DNA of 64,000 bases from Pseudanabaena sp. Salubria-1 (GCA_023336205.1 JALQCR010000028.1:24184-88183), one strand, 5' to 3'; shown: positions 35,473-43,526, numbered from the stretch's first letter. Made by a program: numbers and translations. Notes: generated from the letters alone by a model not told the origin.

Positions 35473-36018
35473 TTATTCTGATTGGCCAGATTTGACAAGT
35501 TTTAAGATTGAGGTTCTGAGATTGTGGATAGCTTGGGTATTTTCTTCGTTAGATGTATAGGTATCGTCAGATTCTTCGAGAGATTCTTGGGCTTGATCTT
35601 CTGACTTCAACGCGAGGCGATCGCATAGATCGTCAAGATGTGATGCCAATGTGACTGGTCTATGGGGAGCAACCAAGTCAAGGTTGGGATGAGTGGGTAA
35701 ATCACTACAGGGGCAACAAACGGGAACTCTCGGACCGATGTCGATGGATGGTACAAGCAAGTTGCAACGGGCACAAGCAACAATTTCCCATTTATTGCTG
35801 AGTAAATCACTAACGGTTTGATCAGTACCACTTAAATAGGCTTCTTGGGCTTTAGTGGTGCTAATTTCATCCCAAAGTTGGTTAAATGAAGGTGAGTATT
35901 TTTCCCCTTGTAAAATCTTATAGATCCGAACTTGTTCACCTTGAGTAGACAAGCTTACGGTTTTGCCCATTTGCATCCATTGTGCGACATAATTTTTGAC
36001 TAAGGTTCGTGATGCCAT
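35473..36018 (-). CDS. Conserved hypothetical protein with cysteine-rich centre
   Basis: Not recognised by function. The 181 residues include an N-terminal helical region (ASRTLVKNYVAQWMQMGK), a cysteine cluster CARCNLLVP...VCCPCSDLP (about residues 83-106) that could bind zinc or another metal, and an acidic, serine-rich C-terminal third. A CxxC plus CCxC spacing makes a small metal site plausible. It is divergent from the DevA-type ATPase gene. The composition suggests a soluble protein. Confidence 0.55.
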   Translation of the reverse strand: MASRTLVKNYVAQWMQMGKTVSLSTQGEQVRIYKILQGEKYSPSFNQLWDEISTTKAQEAYLSGTDQTVSDLLSNKWEIVACARCNLLVPSIDIGPRVPVCCPCSDLPTHPNLDLVAPHRPVTLASHLDDLCDRLALKSEDQAQESLEESDDTYTSNEENTQAIHNLRTSILKLVKSGQSE

Positions 36019-36167
36019 AATTTTAGAACCTTTAATGAATAATTAAGTAGATTTGATTGCACAGGTAATAAATGCACCTGCCATAATTAATATAGTCTGA
36101 GAGCTTCATTGATAGTTTGAATAAATCTTATAATTTTTTATTTATTTTGCTTGCGGGACATTAGCTT

Positions 36168-36962
36168 ATGCTCGATACCTATCTAGATTCTACGCCACAG
36201 TCTTTATCTCCGAACTTCGAGCCATCAGTCCAAATCCGCAATTTAAATTTTCATTACGGTGAAGGAGATTTATTTAAGCAGGTTTTATTTGACATCAATC
36301 TAGAGATCTACCCTGGACAAATTGTGATCCTTACGGGACCATCTGGCTCAGGTAAAACCACACTTCTAACTTTAATAGGGGCTTTACGGACAATCCAAGA
36401 TGGTAGTCTGAAAGTTTTGGGTCAGGAACTAAAAGGGCTAAACCCTAAAAAATTGGTGCAAATCCGTAAAAATATTGGCTTTATATTTCAAGCGCATAAC
36501 CTCTTTCATTCTTTGACAGCAAGACAAAATGTGATGATGTCCACGGATCTATTTACCCATGAGGGTGGTAATGCGATGGCATCGAATAAAGCGGCGGAAA
36601 TTTTGACGCAGCTTGGTCTAGGGGAAAGGGTTGACTATAAACCCCATGCTCTATCAGGTGGGCAAAAACAACGGGTGGCGATCGCAAGGGCTTTGGTCAA
36701 TCGTCCAAGTTTAATCCTTGCCGATGAACCAACGGCAGCACTAGATAAAAAATCTGGGCGTGATGTGGTGACTTTGATGCAAAAAATGGCAAAGGAAGAA
36801 AACATCACCATTTTGATGGTGACCCATGACAACCGTATCCTTGATGTTGCCGATCGCATTATTAACTTGGTGGATGGCAATTTAGAATCTGACAATGTGA
36901 TGAATGATTTTTTGGCGAATCGCGATGCTTCAGGTGTTGATTCGCGTACATTTATGCTGTAG
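36168..36962 (+). CDS. DevA-type ABC transporter ATP-binding protein
   Basis: MacB/LolD-like ATPase of 264 residues. Walker A GPSGSGKTT (about residues 55-63), LSGGQKQRVAIARAL and LILADEPTAALDKKSG are all intact, and the pattern LNPKKLVQIRKNIGFIFQAHNL matches DevA of the cyanobacterial DevBCA glycolipid exporter. DevB (membrane fusion) and DevC (permease) homologues normally lie beside it but are absent here, so it may serve a partner encoded elsewhere. Two hairpins start within its stop codon. Confidence 0.82.
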   Translation: MLDTYLDSTPQSLSPNFEPSVQIRNLNFHYGEGDLFKQVLFDINLEIYPGQIVILTGPSGSGKTTLLTLIGALRTIQDGSLKVLGQELKGLNPKKLVQIRKNIGFIFQAHNLFHSLTARQNVMMSTDLFTHEGGNAMASNKAAEILTQLGLGERVDYKPHALSGGQKQRVAIARALVNRPSLILADEPTAALDKKSGRDVVTLMQKMAKEENITILMVTHDNRILDVADRIINLVDGNLESDNVMNDFLANRDASGVDSRTFML

Positions 36963-37044
36963 ATAAGTATGGTTGGCGCTTTGCGCCGCCTATACTTATC
37001 TGAAATTATTGAAAGCGCCGCAAAGCAGCGCTTTCAATAATTTC
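36961..37044. repeat. Two adjacent palindromes after the DevA-type gene
   Basis: Hairpin 1 (36961-37001) has AGATAAGTAT/ATACTTATCT arms with apex GGCGC-TTT-GCGCC and starts inside the stop codon. Hairpin 2 has 17-bp perfect arms (37002-37018 and 37028-37044) with loop CGCAAAGCA. They may form a tandem terminator. Confidence 0.8.
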
Positions 37045-37082
37045 AATAGGCTGTAATTTATTTATTTGGAGTTAATTTTTTG

Positions 37083-38438
37083 ATGAGCAGACATCTAGAA
37101 GAACAGTCTCTAGAAAAAGCATTTTATCAACTTGCCGATCGCTTGATTGATAGTCTGCATCATGGTGAACATCTAACGATTAACTTAGAGAGTGAGCGTA
37201 GTCAATTCACCAGATTTAACCATGCTAAAGTCCGACAGTCAGGAGTGGTCGCTGATGGGAATGTGACTATTTTGCTAATTTATAATCAGCGAGAAGCTTT
37301 TGCGAAGTTTCCGTTTACAGGCGATCGCGAAGTTGATATGGCTTATGCGATTGCTAATCTCGATTATCTCAGGCAAGAAGTTGCTCAGATCCCTAAAAAC
37401 CCTTATCTAGTCATTCCTGAGAACCAAGGCTCCAGTCGCGAGGTTTATCAAGGAAATTTGTTAAATCCAGAAAATGCGATCGCTACAATTCTCTCGCCAG
37501 TGAATAATGTTGACTTTACGGGCTTCTATGCCTCAGGTTCTATAATTCGGGCTAATGCGAACTCCGCTGGTCAAAGGCATTGGTTTGCGACGGATTCATT
37601 TTTTGTCGATTATTCGATGTTTGTCCAGACGAATTCTGGCGAAAAAGCGGTTAAGGGTATTTATGCTGGCAAAGATTGGGAAGCAGAGGCTTATAACTTA
37701 CAGATTAATCGCTCTCAGCAACAATTAGTAGCCTTGCAAAAGCCAAGTAAAACGTTAGTGCGTGGTCAGTACCGTACTTACTTTGCGCCTGCGGCTTCAT
37801 CGGAGCTATTGGGCTTTTTGACTTGGAGTGCGGGGGAGTCTGGTTTACAACAGAGTAGTAGCGCTCTTTTAAAGTTAAAAAATCAAGAAAGAGATCTCTC
37901 TCCATTGCTATCCATTAGTGAAAACTTTACCTATGGGAATGTACCTCGTTTTAACGATTTAGGAGAAGTTGCTCCTGAATATTTACCAATCATTGCTGAG
38001 GGAAAACTTGTTAACACATTGGTGAGTTCGCGCAGTGCGAAAGAATATGGCAAGGTCGCCAATGGTGCTGATGAAGGTGAATCGATGCGATCGCCTGAAG
38101 TTGCCGCAGGAAGTTTAGCTGAGTCTGATATTCTCAAACAGTTAGATACGGGACTCTATCTATCCAATTTGCATTATCTCAATTGGAGCGATCGCAGTGG
38201 CGGTAGAATTACTGGGATGACTCGCTATGCTTGCTTCTGGGTTGAGAATGGTGAGTTTATCGCTCCCATTGAGAATCTACGTTTTGATGATAGTATCTAT
38301 GACTTTCTGGGTGAAAATCTTGAGGCTTTTACCGATTTTAGTGAATTTATTCCGAATACTGGCACGTATGAAACGCGATCGCTTGGCGGTATTCTCGTCC
38401 CAGGAATGCTAGTCAAAGACTTTACATTCACTCTCTAA
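37083..38438 (+). CDS. TldD/PmbA family metalloprotease-like protein
   Basis: A 451-residue protein of the TldD/TldE (PmbA) family, whose E. coli pair degrades unfolded peptides such as antitoxin CcdA and matures microcin B17. Recognisable parts are TINLESERSQFTRFNHAKVRQSG at the start (split here: TINLESERSQFTRF and HAKVRQSGVV) and the C-terminal LSNLHYLNWSDRSGGRITGMT and GGILVPGMLVKDFTF. No HExxxH zinc site is seen, so it is more like the non-catalytic TldE/PmbA half; a TldD partner is not in the window. The ATG at 37083 is used. The last 54 bases of the gene are repeated at 39918. Confidence 0.85.
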   Translation: MSRHLEEQSLEKAFYQLADRLIDSLHHGEHLTINLESERSQFTRFNHAKVRQSGVVADGNVTILLIYNQREAFAKFPFTGDREVDMAYAIANLDYLRQEVAQIPKNPYLVIPENQGSSREVYQGNLLNPENAIATILSPVNNVDFTGFYASGSIIRANANSAGQRHWFATDSFFVDYSMFVQTNSGEKAVKGIYAGKDWEAEAYNLQINRSQQQLVALQKPSKTLVRGQYRTYFAPAASSELLGFLTWSAGESGLQQSSSALLKLKNQERDLSPLLSISENFTYGNVPRFNDLGEVAPEYLPIIAEGKLVNTLVSSRSAKEYGKVANGADEGESMRSPEVAAGSLAESDILKQLDTGLYLSNLHYLNWSDRSGGRITGMTRYACFWVENGEFIAPIENLRFDDSIYDFLGENLEAFTDFSEFIPNTGTYETRSLGGILVPGMLVKDFTFTL

Positions 38439-38459
38439 AAACAATGACATCAAGGTTTA

Positions 38460-38546
38460 GCATAACGGTGGAATTTAACCACTATAAGGGGTTTTAGTTG
38501 ACACGAAAATCTTAGAACTTAGGTCAGGTGCAATGATTTGTTATGT
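38460..38546 (-). other. attC-like recombination site S1
   Basis: On the minus strand the site reads ACATAAC...GTTATGC at its ends (positions 38540-38546 and 38460-38466), with CACCTGACCTAAG (38518-38530) as the upstream inner box. The end boxes complement each other at 6 of 7 bases. The matching inner box on the other side is weak and bulged, so this copy alone is only suggestive. It lies 17 bases beyond the stop of the DUF5615 gene, where an integron cassette would carry its attC. Confidence 0.45.
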
Positions 38547-38563
38547 GGTATTGAGAGATTTGA

Positions 38564-38914
38564 CTAGAAAGGTAAATAGTGAATTTGTCCTTGCACTTCG
38601 TCTTCGGAGCTACATTCTATCAATAGTAGGATATCTTCAATTGCTCGCCCAATACTTGCACCCATTGGAATCTCTATTACACCAGCCATATGTAAATTTC
38701 GCTCTATTCTTTCGTAAGCATAATAGGTAATTGTTTCAACATCGTGGGTCAGTAATACTCTATTTGTTTCAGATGCCCAAGCAAGTATTTTGGGATCGTC
38801 ACTTCCAGAAAGTCCTACTTCTTGTACTCGAACAATATCAAGTTTGGGGTTGCGCCTTAACAATCCTCTAACAATCTGATTGTCAAAGTTTTCATCCGCA
38901 AGTAGTTTTAACAT
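38564..38914 (-). CDS. DUF5615 PIN-like protein, predicted toxin
   Basis: A 116-residue PIN-like (Mut7-C/DUF5615) protein: MLKLLADENFDNQIVRGL with the acidic DEN, RVQEVGLSGSDDPKILAWA and NRVLLTHDVETI, where the aspartates resemble the metal site of PIN RNases. It overlaps the upstream DUF433 gene by seven bases, the usual arrangement of this predicted toxin-antitoxin pair. It would act as an RNase toxin held by its partner. The final gene of a possible cassette ending at attC-like site S1. Confidence 0.85.
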   Translation of the reverse strand: MLKLLADENFDNQIVRGLLRRNPKLDIVRVQEVGLSGSDDPKILAWASETNRVLLTHDVETITYYAYERIERNLHMAGVIEIPMGASIGRAIEDILLLIECSSEDEVQGQIHYLPF

Positions 38915-39246
38915 GGATGTTTTGCAGCTTGACGGGCGAGTAAGCGATCACGCAAACCTTGGGTGTCAAATCGCAACTCATTTTGTTTGCGGACTTCCAG
39001 CGCTTTTTGCTGACGCTGTTGTAAATACTCCTCAACTTCCTGCTGATGGTCAAGATAGAAAGCAATTGTACTATAGACATCAGACAGCTTAAGCGAGGGG
39101 TAGCGAGATGCTATTTCTTCTGACGTTGCACCTTGATTAAAACTGAAGATAACTGTATCGAGTGTTACGCGAGTATTACCGACTAAAATTGTGCCATGAG
39201 GATTTGTCGATAGGGGTAAGACATATGTGTGGGATGTCGTAAGCAT
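38908..39246 (-). CDS. DUF433 protein, predicted antitoxin of the DUF5615 pair
   Basis: The 112 residues show the DUF433 helix-turn-helix pattern: GNTRVTLDTVIFSFNQGATSEEIASRYPSL followed by SDVYSTIAFYLDHQQEVEEYL (split: ATSEEIASRYPSLKLSDVYS and AFYLDHQQEVEEYL). The C-terminus is charged and disordered (QQRQQKALEVRKQNELRFD), the expected toxin-binding tail. It likely binds DNA and represses its own promoter. Confidence 0.83.
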   Translation of the reverse strand: MLTTSHTYVLPLSTNPHGTILVGNTRVTLDTVIFSFNQGATSEEIASRYPSLKLSDVYSTIAFYLDHQQEVEEYLQQRQQKALEVRKQNELRFDTQGLRDRLLARQAAKHPC

Positions 39247-39271
39247 AATGGTTATTTAGGCATACAAGATT

Positions 39272-39439
39272 CTAGTGCCATTCTAGTCGATCATCCTCAC
39301 AAAGTTCTAGATCTAAAGTGCCTTCTGGCGGTGTGTTGGGATCTCCAATTGCCCAGACCACTAAATCAGATTCTTTCCGCCGTAGCTGTATTTGATAAAT
39401 TGGAGGGAGATTTTCATCCATCAAATACTTGATTTGCAT
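39272..39439 (-). pseudogene. Truncated DUF5615 toxin gene
   Basis: A 55-codon frame overlapping the upstream DUF433 gene by 26 bases, beginning QIKYLMDENLPPIYQIQLRR and containing VVWAIGDPNTPPEGTLD, the start of a DUF5615 protein. It then reads LELCEDDRLEWH and stops, without the second acidic LVTxD region. Compared with the intact gene at 38564 it lacks about the last half, and the catalytic set is incomplete. It is probably an inactivated toxin beside a retained antitoxin. Confidence 0.72.
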
Positions 39440-39767
39440 AGGATTTTCCTAGTGTTAGCCGTTCGACTCGAAGTTGACGCAATTTTTCAGAAATTGGTGG
39501 TGAATTATGTTTTTGCTCTTCTCGCATTTTATGTCCCCACTCTAACCAATTAGTGATGTATTCACCAATCTCTTGCTTGTTATGAAGATAGTAGAGAACT
39601 GTAGCATAAACCTGCTCTAAGCTTAATGACAGGTAGGTTTTGGCAATTTCTTCAGGTGTTCGACTGAGATAAATGTAGTCATACAAAATTGTTTCAATAC
39701 CAATTCGCGTCTTTTTTAGGCGAATATCATTGGTAGCGAGAAAGGTAAAGTAGTCTTCTAGTTGCAT
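39414..39767 (-). CDS. DUF433 protein, predicted antitoxin of a second pair
   Basis: A 117-residue DUF433 protein: KKTRIGIETILYDYIYLSRT, PEEIAKTYLSLSLEQVYATV and LYYLHNKQEIGEYI form the DNA-binding domain, followed by a charged tail. It is clearly a diverged relative of the gene at 38908. Its toxin partner, starting inside its 3' end, is truncated (39272-39439). It may remain as a free antitoxin or regulator. Confidence 0.8.
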   Translation of the reverse strand: MQLEDYFTFLATNDIRLKKTRIGIETILYDYIYLSRTPEEIAKTYLSLSLEQVYATVLYYLHNKQEIGEYITNWLEWGHKMREEQKHNSPPISEKLRQLRVERLTLGKSYANQVFDG

Positions 39768-39917
39768 TGTGATGTTACCAGAGTGTTAGAACTAAGTTGA
39801 ATCTGTACTCTTCACGTTAGACAATTGCTACAACGAGGCTGATATACTCCTATAATTTTACCTTTTTTCAAGATGAGCCTTACTAAAATTGTGCTATCTA
39901 TTAGGTGACGCGCCTCT

Positions 39918-39971
39918 GATCGCTTGGCGGTATTCTCGTCCAAGGAATGCTAGTTAAAGACTTTACATTCA
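39918..39971 (+). repeat. Duplicated 3' end of the TldD/PmbA gene
   Basis: 54 bases matching 38377-38430 with two mismatches (GGCGGTATTCTCGTCC...GACTTTACATTCA). Both copies are followed, 30 to 40 bases later, by an attC-like site starting GCATAAC. The toxin-antitoxin segment is thus enclosed by a directly repeated TldD-end plus site unit. Confidence 0.85.
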
Positions 39972-40011
39972 TCCAGTAAAACCCAATAACATCAATCGAC
40001 TTATAGGTTTG

Positions 40012-40081
40012 GCATAACGCCTGAGTTCACCTGCATTTTGGAGCTTAGCGGAAAAATGTCAGGTGCAACGATTTGTTATAC
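40012..40081 (-). other. attC-like recombination site S2
   Basis: A 70-bp imperfect palindrome with the layout of an integron attC. End boxes are GTATAAC (40075-40081, read on the minus strand) and GTTATGC (40012-40018). Unpaired spacers of about 9 bases follow, then inner boxes in which CACCTG (40028-40033) pairs with CAGGTG (40060-40065) and CATTTT (40034-40039) with AAAATG (40053-40058), leaving T40059 as a single extrahelical base, a hallmark of attC folding. The stop codon of the upstream minus-strand gene lies inside the site, as in many cassettes. Confidence 0.6.
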
Positions 40082-40619
40082 GTTTCATCACTTGCCTTAT
40101 CACCCGCTTTAGTGCACCTTTGCGTGTTGCTATCATCTGTTTAAGGGCAGAATCAATGCTGGCCTTGGGTTTAGGAATATTAAAAAACCTCCCGAGGAAT
40201 TCTGCTAGTGGTTCTGTTGACTCCCAAAAAAAGGATTTGGGATCAACTAATTCGTGAAATAGCTCTATCAGTCCGCTTTCTTTCTCGGCTGGTAAATGCC
40301 AAATTGGTAGATTGAGATCTTCCTCTTCAGAGTTGTATGAATTTGGCAATGTCCACATTCGCTTTGAAAAGCTCCCGAATGTATCATGTATTGGTATATC
40401 TATGAGAGAATTGTAAACATAAGAGCTGATGAATTCATCGTTGCTGAAAATGGAATTTCCATTGGCAAAAGTCATGCTATCCTTTTGAATGTCTTCTTGA
40501 TTTTGACAGTATTTGAGTACCTCGCGTATTGAATTTGCAACAATCTCAAAATGCTTAGGATTACCCCCAATCAGCTCTCCTCCATACCATACTGGATAAT
40601 CTGCTTGGGTTTTCATTAT
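40059..40619 (-). pseudogene. Glycosyltransferase-like cassette gene, 3' part (codons 179-364)
   Basis: Downstream third of a gene split by two insertion sequences; an ATG at 40616 would allow a 185-residue frame (MKTQADYPVWYGGELIGGNP). Excising the IS1 at 40628-41445 plus one 8-bp target copy fuses it in frame to the part at 41446-41889 (...LYARIPIMKTQADYP...). WLPAEKE-like and WESTEPLAEFLGRFF segments are not assignable to a family by eye. The TGA stop falls within attC-like site S2. Confidence 0.8.
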
Positions 40620-40627
40620 AGGTATTC

Positions 40628-41445
40628 GGTAGTCCTAAAAAGGAAAGGATGTAGGAAAATATCCAGATAGTTGATACAAAGTAAAGTAATGTCAGAAGCA
40701 AGGCCATCCTGTCCATCCTGCCAGTCCGTATCCGTTGTAAAAAACGGCAGTACACGACATGGAAAACAAAATTATAAATGTCGGGACTGTGGTCGTCAAT
40801 TTGTAGAAAATCCACAGTGGCAGAGAGTTTCAGAGCGTACCCAAGACACTTATGACCTTCTTGAGAAACTACTACTAGAAAAAATCCCACTAGCTGGAAT
40901 TGCCAGAGTCCTCAAGGTGTCAGAGAGATGGTTGCAAAGTTACGTCAATCATAAATATGAAAACGTTCCTCAGCAGGTGGAGGTAGAACCAAAACCAAAA
41001 CGCCGTTTGACCATACAGATGGATGAATTGTGGTCTTTTGTGGACGACAAAGGCAATAAACAGTGGGTATGGCTTGCCATTGATGCCGAGACTCGTGAAA
41101 TTGTCGGTTGTTATATAGGCGATCGCACTGGTGAATCAGCTCAGAAGTTATGGGAATCGTTGCCTAGCGTCTATCGCCAATGTGCGGTTATTTATACTGA
41201 CTTCTATTCGTCTTATCCAGTTGTCCTGCCCAGCAAACGTCATAGGGCTGTCGGGAAAGAAACGGGAAAGACCAACTATATTGAGAGATTCAACTGTACG
41301 TTACGTCAACGAGTATCAAGACTAGTTAGAAAGACCTTATCTTTTTCTAAGAAATTGGAAAATCACATTGGAGCCATTTGGAATTTTATTCATCATTACA
41401 ACGATTCTTTACCTCCGTGTGCGTCCTTTCCTTTTTAGGACTACC
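40628..41445 (+). mobile_element. IS1 family insertion sequence
   Basis: An 818-bp element with perfect 22-bp terminal repeats (40628-40649 and 41424-41445, beginning GGTAGTCCTAAAAAGG). It is flanked by the 8-bp target duplication AGGTATTC at 40620-40627 and 41446-41453. GGTAGT ends and an 8-bp duplication are IS1 hallmarks. It is inserted in the glycosyltransferase-like gene. Confidence 0.93.
40689..41438 (+). CDS. IS1 family transposase, single-frame form
   Basis: About 249 residues from the ATG at 40689. An N-terminal zinc-ribbon (CPSCQSVSVVKNGSTRHGK with CRDCGRQF) is followed by the DDE domain (QMDELWSFVDDKGN; VIYTDFYSSYPVVLP; then the histidine/glutamate helix ENHIGAIWNFIHHYN). In enterobacterial IS1 the two parts are joined by frameshifting, whereas here they form one continuous frame. 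Intact, so possibly active. Confidence 0.92.
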   Translation: MSEARPSCPSCQSVSVVKNGSTRHGKQNYKCRDCGRQFVENPQWQRVSERTQDTYDLLEKLLLEKIPLAGIARVLKVSERWLQSYVNHKYENVPQQVEVEPKPKRRLTIQMDELWSFVDDKGNKQWVWLAIDAETREIVGCYIGDRTGESAQKLWESLPSVYRQCAVIYTDFYSSYPVVLPSKRHRAVGKETGKTNYIERFNCTLRQRVSRLVRKTLSFSKKLENHIGAIWNFIHHYNDSLPPCASFPF

Positions 41446-41889
41446 AGGTATTCTGGCATATAGTTTCCCCATATCTTCCATGCTCAAATTATGCGGCGAT
41501 CTTAACTTTGGCGTTGAGCTACGTTGATACGTATCTTGTAGCAATAAACAGTTGTCATTATCTATCTTCTTGAAAATATCTACACAGCTTTTGGTCCAGA
41601 TGCAGTCTGAATCAAGCAGTATCGAAGGCCCATCTAATTGTGCTAGAGCATTAATCACCTCGTGCTTGTAGAACGCATTTCTGAATCGTTTGCTATATTT
41701 CTTAGGATCAAACTTATCGAATGGCAGCTCCACCAGCTTGATGCCCAATTTTGATAACAAATCCTTTACGCCATATCCATGAATAGCGAAGTCCTCTAGT
41801 TTTTCGTCATTTGTGTAAACTATGTGACTAACATTGGGATTGAATTTAGAAGAAGTCATGCAGAATGTCATAACGCACCGCCAGTAGAC
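41446..41889 (-). pseudogene. Glycosyltransferase-like cassette gene, middle part (codons 34-178)
   Basis: Contains NPNVSHIVYTNDEKLEDFA and GPSILLDSDCIWTKSCVDIF, where DSD could be the DxD metal-nucleotide motif of GT-A enzymes, and YKHEVINALAQLD. Read on its own it starts with MTFCMTSSKF and runs into the IS1 repeat, giving a meaningless KKERTHTEV tail. Flanked upstream by the ISAs1 element and downstream by IS1. Family assignment from the DSD context only. Confidence 0.78.
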
Positions 41890-43167
41890 TAGGGCAACCG
41901 CACACGTTCATGAATAAACAACGAAACAAAGAAGGCAAAGTAAAATGACCAATATAAATTAAAAGTAAAAAAGTGACATGTCTTCTACAATCAGCCCAGT
42001 CGCATTAATTGAGACACATTTTGGCAACTTGCGAGACCCCAGAGCAGCACATAGTATCGAACATAAGCTATTAGACATATTGGTAATCAGCATATGTGGA
42101 ACAATAAGCGGAGCAAATGATTTTACAGCAATAGCAGAATATGGAAAATCAAAGGAAAAATGGTTAAAGACATTTTTAGAATTAGAAAATGGAATACCAT
42201 CAGCAGATACATTTGAGAGAATATTTGCTCGACTGAACCCATCAGAATTGCAAAAATGTTTTATAGGATGGATGGAAGCAGTCCATAAAACAACAGACGG
42301 AGAATTGATTAATATTGATGGCAAAACGTTGAGAGGAGCAAAGGAAGCAGGCAACTCCCGTAGCCTAATTCATATGGTGAGTGTTTGGTCGGCAACGCAG
42401 CATTTGGTTCTGGGACAGAAAAAAGTTAGTGAGAAATCAAATGAAATAACCGCTATCCCACCATTGCTGGAAATGTTGGCAATTCGAGGTTGTTTGGTCA
42501 GCATAGACGCAATGGGATGTCAGACCGAAATCGCCAAAACAATCATTGAACAAGGTGCAGATTATGTATTAGCGCTAAAAGGAAATCAAGGTAATCTCCA
42601 TGATGATGTAAGTCAATTATTCACATCTGCTCGCTCGCAAAAATTCCATAATATCGAACATCAATTCCATTCAACAGTAGAAAAAGGACATGGGCGCATT
42701 GAGAAGAGATCCTATTGGACTATGGGTAATACAGAATTTCTCATTGGCGCAGAGAAATGGACAGGGTTAAAAAGTATTGGCATGGTTGAATCAGAACGTA
42801 GTGTCAATGGCGTAGTTTCTATCCAACAGCGATATTATATTCTGAGTATTGAGAGTGATGTTCACAGGTTCTCTCAATCTGTTAGAAGTCATTGGAGTAT
42901 TGAAAATCAACTGCATTGGATTCTTGATGTTGGGTTTGATGAAGATGCTTCTCAATCTTGTCGAGGCTATACTGCTGAAAACTTAGCTGTTATTCGTCAT
43001 GTTGGCTTAAATTTACTTTCCCGTGACAAAAAAACTAAGGTCGGAGTCAAGACTAAACGACTTAAAGCTGGATGGGATGACAACTATCTCAAGCTTATAC
43101 TTAACGCCTTAAACATAGTCTCACCTTAGTCTTCATTATTTATTCATGAACGTGTGCGGTTGCCCTA
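41890..43167 (+). mobile_element. ISAs1 family insertion sequence
   Basis: A 1278-bp element with ~28-bp near-perfect inverted ends (beginning TAGGGCAACCGCACACGTTC) and a 9-bp target duplication CCAGTAGAC at 41881-41889 and 43168-43176. It has one complete transposase gene. It splits codons 33/34 of the glycosyltransferase-like gene. Its ends match those of the MITE at 7029-7248. Confidence 0.93.
41978..43129 (+). CDS. ISAs1 family transposase
   Basis: 383 residues typical of the ISAs1/H-repeat group: HFGNLRDPRAAHSIEHKLLD at the start, NIDGKTLRGAKEAGN (first catalytic aspartate), VSIDAMGCQTEIAKTIIEQG (second) and the RSHWSIENQLHWILDVGFDE glutamate motif near the C-terminus. The frame is complete, so it may be able to move both itself and the related MITE. 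Confidence 0.95.
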   Translation: MSSTISPVALIETHFGNLRDPRAAHSIEHKLLDILVISICGTISGANDFTAIAEYGKSKEKWLKTFLELENGIPSADTFERIFARLNPSELQKCFIGWMEAVHKTTDGELINIDGKTLRGAKEAGNSRSLIHMVSVWSATQHLVLGQKKVSEKSNEITAIPPLLEMLAIRGCLVSIDAMGCQTEIAKTIIEQGADYVLALKGNQGNLHDDVSQLFTSARSQKFHNIEHQFHSTVEKGHGRIEKRSYWTMGNTEFLIGAEKWTGLKSIGMVESERSVNGVVSIQQRYYILSIESDVHRFSQSVRSHWSIENQLHWILDVGFDEDASQSCRGYTAENLAVIRHVGLNLLSRDKKTKVGVKTKRLKAGWDDNYLKLILNALNIVSP

Positions 43168-43266
43168 CCAGTAGACAATTCGTTTATCATCAATACCTTT
43201 AAGCATGGGATACTCAGTTTTGTCTTCTTTGTCAACGTCCACACTTACTGAAGTTACAATGTTCAT
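43168..43266 (-). pseudogene. Glycosyltransferase-like cassette gene, 5' part (codons 1-33)
   Basis: Starts at the ATG complementary to 43264-43266 (MNIVTSVSVDVDKEDKTEYP) and ends ...DKRIVYW at the ISAs1 target duplication. Joining the three parts, 99 + 435 + 561 bases with one target copy each, gives exactly 365 codons without a stop, which is strong evidence that they were one gene. The start sits about 200 bases from the nested IS cluster; this intervening DNA holds an AGAAAGATTCTG/CAGAATCTTTCT inverted repeat (43394-43445) and presumably the promoter. Confidence 0.8.
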
Positions 43267-43526
43267 CGCTTTTGTCCTAATAGATTTTTGAAGTTACCTT
43301 GAAAACTCTTTCACGTCCTATGCTCTCTATACGTATAACTAGTAATTATACTGAAACTTTCTGCATAACTACCTTAATTGGAATGATTACATAGAAAGAT
43401 TCTGGATAACGCAACTATTTTAGCGTATTATACAGAATCTTTCTGGATAAAATCCCATATAGCCTACATTCAGCAGGTTAAATCTGAAATAAGGTATTTT
43501 TATTTAAGCGCATTCAAAACAACCAA

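Noticed and set aside
40561..40890. A 109-codon minus-strand frame reading MGFFLVVVSQEG...
   Set aside because: Antisense to the IS1 transposase and running over the IS1 border into the glycosyltransferase-like gene; a chimera of no meaning.
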